From contig JAMZAV010000111.1 in NCBI GenBank assembly GCA_024449915.1, positions 1 through 64,000 on the forward strand: a stretch of 64,000 nt of DNA, given 5' to 3'. The position numbers were made by a program, and so were the translations under genes. Below the pieces are notes generated by a model. It saw only the letters and a list, made by a program, of their open reading frames with translations. It was not told the DNA's origin and did no database searches. Source of the DNA: Sweltsa coloradensis. Lineage: Eukaryota > Arthropoda > Insecta > Plecoptera > Chloroperlidae. This document shows, one piece after another, positions 38,792 to 45,730 of the stretch. Positions within the stretch are counted from its first letter, which is position 1. Every line of letters starts with the position of its first letter.

Positions 38792-38918
38792 ATGTCGTTT
38801 CAGATCGTACGGTTCTCTCAACGACTGCTACTTCGTGAAGACGGCCACTTTGTGTGGGAAACGTGCAGCGCGAACCATGAGCGAACTCATTCGCTCGGTC
38901 ATGGATAAAATGCTCACG
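25628..38918 (+). CDS. Secreted 27-kDa-haemolymph-protein-like (DUF1397-like) gene, 3' end not found
   Basis: Five exons (25628-25697, 27133-27319, 36760-36903, 38244-38349, 38804-38918) have GT-AG borders and matching phases 1,2,1,2,0, giving about 207 residues so far. Exon 1 is a signal peptide. Later exons carry a spaced cysteine pattern (PPCDQEK, EELCR, CEPPHE, KKICTESRYKRDYMDHLKCF, TDCYG, EYLCK, NDCYF, TLCGKRAA). The ICTESRYKRDYMDHLKCF and C(x)12C-type spacing resembles arthropod secreted haemolymph proteins of the DUF1397 type; function there is unknown and the match is from memory. Exon 3 needs a one-base frame change near 36806. The last intron starts GTAAGT in phase 0 and no final exon was identified, possibly because the following DNA is poor. 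Confidence 0.7.
25698..26029 (+). other. Intron 1 of the secreted-protein gene, first part
   Basis: AT-rich, with no exon or repeat border seen. The ORF that runs on past the donor of exon 1 has no supporting features. Confidence 0.5.
26107..26151. repeat. Perfect 16-bp hairpin
   Basis: ACCCACATACCCCTTT (26107-26122) is inverted perfectly at 26136-26151 with a 13-nt loop. It lies close to the left end of a hAT-like element, so it may be a subterminal structure of that element. Confidence 0.6.
26393..26520. repeat. Small inverted repeat around CTATAGATCCCCAGTC
   Basis: CTATAGATCCCCAGTC and GACTGGGGATCTAG face each other across about 100 bp inside the hAT-like element. No function is apparent. 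Confidence 0.4.
26530..26700 (+). repeat. SINE fragment (family S1)
   Basis: GATTGCGTCGGAGCCTACAG and GGTTGGCTTGGTCGCTTT, then CCCCCACTGAAAATCAGTTA and an ACTCTAAATACGAATTTATT tail, recur inverted at 45430, 57120 and 62165 and in the same sense at 62600. The tail end is AT-rich with TTTA repeats, as in SINEs. Confidence 0.7.
27133..27319 (+). CDS. Secreted-protein gene, exon 2
   Basis: 187 nt after GTTGTTTCAG, phase 1 in and phase 2 out (CTATGCAG/GTACTT; the donor is weak). It encodes an acidic mature N-terminus (HDENEDEDADYEIQENK), then VVVHLPPCDQEKLINYLAEL and VRDEVEELCR. It is G+C-rich against its surroundings with coding-like third positions. A hAT-like element ends 82 nt upstream. The frame stays open 20 codons past the donor to a TGA, so an alternative end is possible. 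Confidence 0.65.
27407..27915 (+). repeat. Two tandem diverged copies of repeat R3
   Basis: Copy one (27407-27700) and copy two (27755-27915) share GGTCATAATGTGC-, AAACCAGNCACGGGCAAG- and GGGAG..TCTCACGTCGT-like segments. The same repeat is found at 59667-59900. It is G-rich and non-coding. Confidence 0.65.
27916..28202. other. AT-rich spacer with TTTA runs
   Basis: It contains (TTTA)n around 27928-27945 and simple AT-rich sequence. Nothing else is recognised. Confidence 0.5.
28203..28460 (+). repeat. Left copy of ~255-bp inverted repeat (IR-out)
   Basis: GCACTGGCAGAC ... CAATATCACA-type sequence is about 85-90 per cent identical to the inverse of 36280-36520. Both copies keep an open frame (DTSNRFGTVVPKTNLSDLTR, PFSKMAAKFKE, SRFRLI.GRT). 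At its centre is GCGGCCATTTTCCAAAATGGC followed by CGC, an 11-bp-arm palindrome. It may be the outer terminal repeat of the composite at 28.2-36.5 kb or an independent MITE pair. Confidence 0.7.
28461..29232. other. Unassigned 770 bp upstream of the decayed repeat gene
   Basis: Mixed-composition sequence between the left IR-out copy and a TATA box. It could be the 5' region of the composite element. No exon is seen. Confidence 0.4.
29233..29240 (+). promoter_or_regulatory. Candidate TATA box of the element gene
   Basis: TATAAATA in CGCCTATAAATAGAAGCAGG lies about 120 nt upstream of the ATG at 29362 that opens the decayed element gene. Support is motif and spacing only. Confidence 0.4.
29362..30957 (+). 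pseudogene. Decayed repeat-borne gene, N-terminal and middle parts (copy A)
   Basis: The segments occur in family order but with stops and frame changes: SSINWDQFCVC..DDLSCPA (from 29362, TAG after), NREAKWHRG, then from 29770 CFICNQPGSRKMPLRLC...NVDEKFKECADILKNWKLTG. Next comes ATSKGSFHGTGISMFQLPM (about 30400) and HFHDRSESVSKVRHGMD (about 30900). I recognise these as motifs (WxxCxxC.., AKWHk, SFHGTGIS, FH...HSMd) of a large uncharacterised protein family that recurs in repeats of many invertebrates; I know no accepted transposon name. A GT-AG intron is possible at 30643-30720. The gene is broken and non-functional. Confidence 0.65.
30958..31862 (+). repeat. Left arm of a ~900-bp inverted repeat (IR-in)
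   Basis: It starts TTAGTCCGGATGTTAAG and runs to GGTAATAAAC. It is over 90 per cent identical to the inverse of 34476-35395 by eye across the whole length. Within it, CTGTCGCGTTGATGGATGAG (about 31713) matches an R1 end. The arm cuts into copy A right after RHGMDIIR, so it looks like the end of an insertion. Confidence 0.8.
31863..32600. other. Spacer of the inverted repeat, left part
   Basis: Non-homologous between the arms, with a C run near 32560. No coding segment is recognised before about 32640. Confidence 0.45.
32640..33690 (+). pseudogene. Decayed repeat-borne gene, C-terminal half (copy B)
   Basis: In order, with stops and shifts: LIIWDKTYPISL, TPTTNITKGWQNFLRDS, TDVLVLAISCVP, GTGRNHQYVAIHHVAAYLG, ALPMFHAFSG (33055), GRKSAFDAWRAFP, LVQHIRSSIYQGVHVWDQTL, WVPVWTILTIAAEAC and CGCKKGCGG.CKC. 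These are the C-terminal landmarks of the same family as copy A (WD.Y.P.SLK, W..FL, TDVLVLa, RYIP.H.ia..LG, FHA.TGCD, YQ...WgQ, CGCKkGC..rCKC). The canonical cysteine after FHAFSG is replaced by a stop. It lies between the IR-in arms. Confidence 0.65.
33691..34475. other. Spacer of the inverted repeat, right part
   Basis: AT-rich and non-coding. It holds no recognised element between copy B and the right arm. Confidence 0.45.
34476..35395 (-). repeat. Right arm of the ~900-bp inverted repeat (IR-in)
   Basis: Inverse of 30958-31862, ending CATCCGGACTAA. Small differences include a short replaced segment near 35355 (ATATTTGGGGCATA on the minus strand). The outer boundary is abrupt, as expected for a terminal repeat. 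Confidence 0.8.
35426..35803 (+). pseudogene. Decayed repeat-borne gene, second C-terminal end
   Basis: An open stretch reads PTSAALYQRILRAAHQAGQV then WGR, SWGWILRDEKWSPLWTVFPE and CGCKFLCETMRCSCKQCGLP followed by CTLGCNSCSGGC. This is the cysteine-rich C-terminus of the same family as copies A and B, clearly diverged from copy B, so two gene copies are mixed here. It starts 31 nt outside the right IR-in arm and is a good candidate for the original 3' end of copy A. The preceding middle portion is missing. Confidence 0.7.
35880..36279. other. 3' flank of the decayed element gene
   Basis: AT-rich, with TTTTTTAGCTCAATG and no recognised feature. It probably still belongs to the composite element. 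Confidence 0.4.
36280..36520 (-). repeat. Right copy of the ~255-bp inverted repeat (IR-out)
   Basis: Inverse partner of 28203-28460. It keeps the GCGGCCATTTT/AAAATGGCCGC palindrome and the open frame (DTSNRFGTVVPKTNLSDLTR). It lies 240 nt before exon 3 of the secreted-protein gene. Confidence 0.7.
36760..36903 (+). CDS. Secreted-protein gene, exon 3, with apparent one-base frameshift
   Basis: 144 nt after GTTGTTGTTGTTGTTGCAG. Entering in phase 2, it reads R-SVSKSMESLGKVHEE, then meets TGA at 36809-36811. One base on, the next frame reads CEPPHESNLYFQLTRGIREL then YKKICTESRYKR and exits in phase 1 at GAG/GTATTG, which fits exon 4. That second frame is closed upstream by TAG at 36786-36788. 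No single frame spans the exon. This is a one-base insertion in the sequence, an assembly error or a real inactivating change. Confidence 0.6.
36950..37499 (+). repeat. Degenerate R1-like repeats
   Basis: Two or three diverged modules (AATATTTCTTTGATTGT, GGTAGAGAGCAATCAAT, AATCTATATCGGAGTAG) end in CACTATGCTCATCCAAC at 37498, the R1 end. It is in the intron after exon 3 of the secreted-protein gene. Confidence 0.55.
37501..38243 (+). other. Intron 3 remainder, nothing recognised
   Basis: AT-rich, without element ends or exons. Confidence 0.5.
38244..38349 (+). CDS. Secreted-protein gene, exon 4
   Basis: 106 nt between CATTGTTGGCCAG and the donor GTAAGC, phase 1 in and 2 out. It encodes DYMDHLKCFKDLSGEFTDCY then GPPDWQESSDKEYLC, with three cysteines. 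The strong splice signals and good codon pattern make it one of the more secure exons. Confidence 0.75.
38350..38803 (+). other. Intron 4 with (AAAT)n microsatellite
   Basis: The intron ends with about 43 bp of AAAT repeats (38750-38792) just 11 nt before the exon 5 boundary. The acceptor tract GTCGTTTCAG follows it directly. Confidence 0.7.
38804..38918 (+). CDS. Secreted-protein gene, exon 5
   Basis: 115 nt right after a long (AAAT)n microsatellite and the acceptor GTCGTTTCAG. It enters in phase 2 and ends in phase 0 before GTAAGT. It encodes KSYGSLNDCYFVKTATLCGK then RAARTMSELIRSVMDKMLT, the ...C..A....CG..AA......LI pattern seen near the C-terminus of the family. Confidence 0.75.
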
Positions 38919-39424
38919 GTAAGTGAAAAGTCAAGCACACTTTTCTAATGTATAAACTAGAGGCGTCAACGATTCAATAATAGTTTTACTCCCTTGAACT
39001 ATATTAAAATATGAATATTAGGATATTACTTTGGGAATATAGGGAGCGAAGCATGGTAACGAACGGATTAACAAAAAAGAACACACAAATAAAATCTTAT
39101 CCTGCATTGAAATCTTTCTTGGTGGAGTATCAGGGTAAGCAAAATAGTTCCTATTAAAAACGCTAGCCTCAGCCCCTCTGAACCAAAAACATTCTGTGTT
39201 GAAGTGCAATATCAACTAAAACCGCATGTCAATCTGAGGTTTTGTTCAGTTTTTATCGTGAGAAACATGGCACACGCACAGATACGTACAGACAGAATAG
39301 TAAAAAGACAGCGACACAGGAGAAAATCTAAAGTATAGAGACTGAGGCTACACTAAACCAACAATTTGTTGAAGACACACAAGATTTTACCAAATAGATA
39401 TCCGTTACCGCTAAGATTGCTGCC
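38919..39424 (+). other. Downstream of exon 5, nothing coding recognised
   Basis: The phase-0 intron after exon 5 begins here. A GCATTGAAATCTTTCTTGGT segment near 39108 recurs near 60020 and 60220 (GCATTGAAATCTCTCCTGGT). Confidence 0.4.
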
Positions 39425-39432
39425 GCGCACAG

Positions 39433-41163
39433 CAGTGGCGTGGCGAACATACCAAATCGGAGCCCAGGCACCGATACCAAAAGGGGTGGGTGGGTGGTCC
39501 CCCAGTGACCCACCCACCCCTTACTTTTTAATGAAACATAATATTTTATATACTTCATATGACTATTTAATTGTTATAATCACACCTACTGAATTGTATG
39601 GCTACAGCTCTTTACTTACCTTAGAGTGTTACTGGACTGTTGTAAAAGTTTGTCATGAATCATGATTTTTTAGTAAGAGTGCAGACAACATGCATGATGG
39701 ATATTCATCAGTAGTTCTCAACTCAACTAATAACAGGTAGCAATTCAACAATGCTAAATGAATAGACACGTTCGTTATACTATAACTTATTTCATTTGAT
39801 TGAATGGATGATTGAAAATTTTTAAAAAAAAAAATAAGCTGGTGGCATGGGGGAAGTCTAGAACATTTTGAGTTTTCGTTTAATTTTAAATTACCGTCTT
39901 TGAAGAAGCAGGATTATCGCGCGGAATACAATGAAAAAACATTTTTGGACCTATTAAATTTGAAGTTTTTCCAGTAAATTTCTAGAAAAAATGCATTGAT
40001 TTAAATGAAATCGAGACAGTAAGTTTGCCCTTTTAAAAGAAAAAAATTTGTTTTTTTTCCTTTTAAAATATTACAAACAAAGTTTTTCTTCAAAACTCCA
40101 GAATTGTACCACAAATAACCTAAATAATCATTTTCCGGGGGGGAAACCCCATTGGAGCCCCTAGTTTCATTATATGGCGTTTCAGAGTTTCCAAAATCCC
40201 AAATAAGGGCTCTGCCAAAAACGGGGGGGAAAAAAACGAACAAAATAACAAATGTTTTCCAAAATGCACAGATTTTTCTAACGTTTAAAGGACATAAATT
40301 TTTCTTTTCAATGGGAAGGCCCCTAGTTTCCTCGTAGTACTAAATTCTTCATTGTTTTACTTTCATAAGGGTTTTTTTTTCCCCTTTTCTGGCTATGCGC
40401 CGAGGAGGCGAATGGGAAAAAACATACCGTGGCTTTTAGAGTTCAAAAATTTAAAAACAAAGGCAATTGTTCAGCGTTGGGCTGTTTTTTATAGTTCACA
40501 TTATTTAGCACACACACGCACAGAGTCACGAAAAAGCGCCGTTTATTTTGAATTATTAATCCTCATTCGCTTTGTTACTCGTTAATAAAATATTTTAAAT
40601 GCCGGAAAAAAAAGCACCAAATCTATTATTGGATCCCCCCCCTTAAAAATATTCCCTGGGGGGACTAATTAAAGGAGAAAAAAAAAAGAATTAAAAACAG
40701 TTGGTTTAGAGTTACAAAAAAAAAAAAAATTTTTTCAGCGATTTCATTAAAATCATTACAAAAAATGAGGTATAAATCTAAAATCATATTAATTGCGGAA
40801 AAAAACGCACCAAATCCATTCTAGGATACCAAAATTAAAAAAATTTTCCTGCGGGGCTAAACTGGGAAGACAAAAAAAAATTTTTAAACCCGTTGGTTTT
40901 ATGATTTCAACAGAAAAAAAGTCAGCATTTCATTAAAATTTATTACAAAAAATGAGGCTATAAACATCTAAAAAAAATATATAAATTTGCCGGTAAAAAC
41001 GCACCAAATCCATTCTGGATCATAAAAATTGAAAAAATTCCCTGCGGGGCTAAAACTGGGGGCACCCCCCCCAGACCCCCTTGTTGCCCCAAAAGTAGGG
41101 GGTGGGTCTATTTAAAAAAATATTGTAGGCACCGATCACTTTTAGTAGTTCGCCACGCCACTG
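39433..41163. mobile_element. hAT-like element, 1.7 kb, perfect 8-bp duplication
   Basis: The ends CAGTGGCGTGGCGAACA and TTCGCCACGCCACTG are flanked by identical GCGCACAG (39425-39432, 41164-41171). The interior is AT-rich with repeated modules (AAAACGCACCAAATCCATTC, ATTTCATTAAAATCATTACA) and G/C runs. No transposase is seen. It straddles the start of the poor-quality tract. Confidence 0.85.
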
Positions 41164-41171
41164 GCGCACAG

Positions 41172-42768
41172 GCCGTTCGCAAGACCTCCGTAGGAGTAGT
41201 ACAGTAGACTTGGATTAATGTGCATTTTACCCCTGGGTGGAGGTCCCGGGACGAAAAAATTTTGTTTTTTCCCCCTTAAAAAGGGATAGTCTCACCCTCT
41301 GAATGAGGGTTTAAAACATTAAAAATTTTTCAAAAAAAAAAAAAAATTTATGAAATAAATTTTTACCCTGCTGAGCTAGATATACAGGTACCAAACAACA
41401 CACGATATAGCAGCCATATTCTCTTTGTAAACCAATTTTATCTCCGAATTCACAGTTAACCTCTTTGGTATGTTATATTGTCAACTGCCAAAAGTGTCCT
41501 ATTAGGCCGGCATGCTCATTTTATGCGGTTTCAAATTTCTCAACCAATTTTAGTCGTGTGATTTATATTTTTATGAAAAAAATTAATTAAAAAGGCGTCT
41601 TATCGTATCACATTTCCATTATTTGACTATAGAAAATAAACAAAAAAAAAAAATGAATTTTCTAGAATTTAAAAAATCTTTCAAAATGGTCAAAAAAACC
41701 CCAAATAACAACGCATTTTTGAAACATGATAAATATGAAAATCTGTACAAAAGACGGTACAGAGTCCTTCTTTACAAGTATCCCAAATTTGTATTCAGAT
41801 GTAAGTTTGGGTGCAGGACAAGGAACGCACCTCTTAAAGAAATTCCTTTCTGTTGTTTAGGTAAAGGGAGAACGGAAGGGCCCCTGTAAAAGACGGATGC
41901 CCGAGCTTCCCGAGCAACCACCACTTTCCCAAAACGAAAACCCCCTCGTTGTAAATAGTGGGAAACCTTTCAGAACATACGCTAGGATAGATGTTTTTTA
42001 GAGTTTTTATTCATTTTTATATTTTTTTAATAAGGAGTAAAAAATTTTTAAAAGTGGTGTTTTTATTTTTACATAGGCCTATATACCAATATCCAGCAAT
42101 TATAAAGAGGGGGGGGGTTCAACCAATTTTTTCTAGATATCCGAAGGCTAAGGGGGGTCCGGTGGTTTTCCCCCCCTGGAAAATCTTTTCCTTCAAGGTC
42201 TTTTGGTAAAAATCTGGTTTTTTTAAAGCACACAATGACCAATTTTTTTATTAATAAAACCCTGTTTTAATTCAAAAATTTTTTCTATTTCAAAGTAACT
42301 TTGGTGAAAATCTGCGCGTTTTAAAGCACCCACACACCAATTAGTATCTACAAAAGGGCCCTTTTTTGGTCAGAGGAACAAATTTTGTATACTATTCTAT
42401 TTCTCCTTTACATTTTTTTTTGCAAAAGGGGGGGGGGGGTTTGTCCCCCCCCTTTCCCCCAACCCTTCGATATCCACTCCCACAGTACTTTGTACAAGAC
42501 TAAGAATCCCCAAAATAAAATTTAATTTTGAAAAATGGAGACCAATTTTCAATCTTCTGATCGGATTGTAAACGCGAATCTAAAAAATCGGGGTTGTAAA
42601 AGTACGTAATCCTTTCAATGAAATACCCCGAGAAATGGGGAAATGTTCATGATTACAAAAAAGGGGGGAGCGCTCTATTGGTGTAATTGAATTTAATCCC
42701 AAACAATTTAAAGGGACTTTAGCCAACGACCTTGCCATGTTAAATACACGGTTTCCCGATAGACAACA
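41172..42768. other. AT-rich tract with homopolymer runs, nothing recognised
   Basis: No gene is supported. Runs such as G8-G11 (42105-42440) suggest unreliable sequence. Confidence 0.4.
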
Positions 42769-42885
42769 TCAACATGGGGTGGTCGGTACTGAGTGTGTGA
42801 CCACGGGAAACCCCACTGCTTTTGACAAAGGGGGTGAAGAGACCCCCAAAGGTGCCTCCGATAAAGGGGATCTTGCTTTGTCACC
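42769..42885 (-). CDS. Candidate exon, Ser/Pro-rich (minus-strand gene G3)
   Basis: The minus strand stays open with coding-like sequence: GDKARSPLSEAPLGVSSPPL then SKAVGFPVVTHSVPTTP, ending at TGA 42769-42771. It is G+C-richer than the neighbourhood, and ACAAAG/CA could be a phase-1 acceptor near 42875. Borders are weak, and the plus strand is also partly open here. Included because it resembles the disordered composition of the other G3 candidates. Confidence 0.25.
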   Translation of the reverse strand, partial: GDKARSPLSEAPLGVSSPPLSKAVGFPVVTHSVPTTPC

Positions 42886-43078
42886 AAAAAAAATTTCATT
42901 ACTTTTTCTGGTGTTGGGGGAAAAGAAAATAGTTCAAATTACGAGTTTTAATAGATTGGGTAAAAGGTAGGGCATGTGAAATAAAATTTATTTTTTTTTT
43001 ACTAAAAATTCTATAAAATTAATTCATTCCCAAGGTTTTTAAAAAAAATATTTCCCAAATAATACCAAAAGAAAATTT

Positions 43079-44406
43079 GGTGAGCAAGCGAAGATTTTAA
43101 ATTTTCATGCCCCCCCAAAAAAATTTAGCTCGGGTGTTTTTTTTTTTTTTTTTTTTTGTATTTTTGTTTTTTTGTTGCTCTCACCAGGCAAAGGATAGCG
43201 ATCTTGTGAAAATTAAAGGGGGCCCTTTAAAATTCTGAACTTGTTGTACTTTTTTGGGTACAAACGAAGAAATTTTTTCCCCCTGAATACGACTTTTACA
43301 TTTTTTAAATTTTTAGCGAAAAAATTTTCGTGACATTTGGGCTGATTCTGCCAAACGGGTGGGGCTACAACTTTCATATTTCACATGGACTTAGGTAAGG
43401 GTGATGATTGCTTTTTGAAAGAAAAAAAGAAAAAGTTAGGCGGAATCCTAGAATAAAAGTTTTTATGAGGTTTTAGGTTTTATAATAAAAATTTAACAAG
43501 TCACAATAAAAAACTTGAAAAAAATCCCCTACAATGAATTAAAAAAAGCTTTGCAAAGAAAAAGTGGCCCTACGCCAACTAAAAATTTTAAAAAAAAGTA
43601 TCCACAACGGGGGGGGGACTTAATTTTTCCTATTTAAAAAAAAAACCAATTAAAAAAGAGGGGGCGGCTTGCTAATTTACAGGCATTCAAATCATCAGAC
43701 GATTTAGTCGCAGTTTTTGAATTTTACGTAATTGTGAAGAAAAAAATTTAGAAGGCATCCATCATAGCATTTTTCCCCTTGTTTACTAAAAAAAAAAGAA
43801 AAAATACAATTTTCTAGGATTAAAAACCTGTCAAAATGGTAAAAATGGTTCTAATTGTTTGGATGAGCAAAGCAAGATTTCAATTTCACTCCCCCCCCCA
43901 AAAAAAATTAGTCGTTTTTTTTTTTTTGTTTGTTTTTTTTGTTTATATTTTTTTCTGTTTTTTTTGCTCTCTACGGGGAAAGGGCATATCGATCTTGATG
44001 AAAATTGGGGGGACCTACAAATCTCTGAACTTAGACCTGCCACTTTTGGGGTACTTTGTATAAATATTTCTCATGAATATCGACTTTTTGATTTTTAGTG
44101 CAATATTTCTTGGCATTTGTCCCGTTCGACCAAAAGGGGGGAGTACAAAGTATATTTTACATGGACATAAAGGTTTTGGTTAGGTGGTAACCTTTGAAAG
44201 AAAAAGTGAAAAAGTTAGCCAGAACCCATAGAAAAAAGGGTTTTAAATTTGATTTGTTTGAGGTTTATAATCCCAAATTAACAAGTAAAATAGAAACTTG
44301 CAACAATAAAAAAGACTTGCAAAAAAAAGAGCCCCACGCAAACAAAAACTTAAAAAAAAAGTCATCCATCAACGCGACAAAAATAAGCGTTGCGAAGCCC
44401 CCATAG
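43079..44406 (-). repeat. Two degraded R1 copies
   Basis: GAGCAAGCGAAGATT (43083) and TTGGATGAGCAAAGCAAGAT (43858) start R1-like sequence including long T runs, TTGCTCTC, GATCTTGATGAAAATTGG and CTCTGAACTTAGACCTGCCA. It ends CATCCATCAACGCGAC..GCGTTGCGAAGCCCCCATAG. Compared with 22729-23482 the changes are mainly homopolymer gains and losses. Confidence 0.65.
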
Positions 44407-45429
44407 TTTATGATAAATATAGAAAATTGATTGATAAATGTATGGACAGTGCCTTCATTATAACAGACGATTTCGTAAAGTCTCGCGCATGTCGAACTCC
44501 GCAAGGAATTTTGGGTAGGTGTTGCAAGATACCCAAACAAATTTAAATTTTTCAACAGAAGCTGGCAATCATTGATTACATGAAAAAAAACACAGCCTTC
44601 TTTCGAGGTTTTTATAAATTACAGAGCAATACGTTTCCCCCAGCATGCAATGCGCAACAAGAAGCGCGATTTTTTTACGAAAGTCTATTATGCCAATTTG
44701 TACCAAAAATTATGGCGCAGGACAAGGAAGTGGAAAAAACATTAAATATGCCTCATCCTTTAAAGTAAAAAGTCCCACAAAACCCTACGCATTGACCCAA
44801 AGTATTTACTAGTTGTAGTTGTAGTTAGATTGTAAAAAGAGAATCAAGGGAAAAGGATGAAAGGAATTGTTTTTTATTACCTTATTACATTTCCCTTTGA
44901 TTTTCAACAAGTTGGAGCAGGTTTAAAAAATAATTTGCACCTCTGATCTTGATATAGGCCCCAGAAAAACCAAAACAAACAGGGCAGCATTTCTCTTCGT
45001 AAACCAATTTTATCTTTTTTTCATAGTTAACCCTTTTTTAGAAAAGAACTGGTTGTTGTTTATTCTGAAGGTTCTTGTAGTTTCATGGAAAAAATCTAAA
45101 AGAAAAAAGAAGTAGAATAAATTTTTTGAAGAGAATGAAAGATAAGTTTTCCGTTAAAAGGTTTGTTTTTTTATGTTTAATATTCCAAAAATTTTACACT
45201 GATAGAATTAATATCCCCCTGTGTATAGGTTTAACCAACTTTTTATAATATAAAGCTTTCAAAATGCCCAAAAATTTGGATGCTAAAAAAACACTAAAAA
45301 GACATAAAATGCATACAGGAGAGTCTACACGACCGTACCTCTAAAGGAGCACGAAAAAAAACTGATAATTAGCTTAAAAAACAGTGGCCCATATCAAAAG
45401 GTCACCTAAAAAAAAAAGATTTTTAGTAA
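44407..45429. other. AT-rich tract, nothing recognised
   Basis: Short open frames occur but have no splice borders, motifs or codon bias. Confidence 0.4.
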
Positions 45430-45730
45430 AAAATAAAAAAATGAAATAAATTGTATAAGAGTCTACCCACTCAGTTAAAAACTGTTTTTCAGGGGGGGGA
45501 CATAAATCAAAGGACCAAGCCAACCCTGTAGACCCCGACGCAATCGACGAGCGAGCGATAACCAACCAAAGATCAATATTTCAATTGAAAATAACAATCA
45601 GTGGTAGGACAGTCGAAACCCGGGGATCAATGACAGAATCAACAAGGCCGTTTCAGAAAAACTCAAATTTTATTTGGCCTTGGGAAAAACGGCCCCAAAG
45701 CCCCTTTTTATAACTCTTAAAGACAAGAAC
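45430..45730 (-). repeat. SINE S1 copy, degraded
   Basis: It shares AGAGTCTACCCACTCAGT, GACCAAGCCAACCCTGTAGA and GACAAGAACTGATGGA with 57120-57450, with many indels at homopolymers (for example GGGGGGGG where the other copy has GTGGGGG). Confidence 0.65.
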
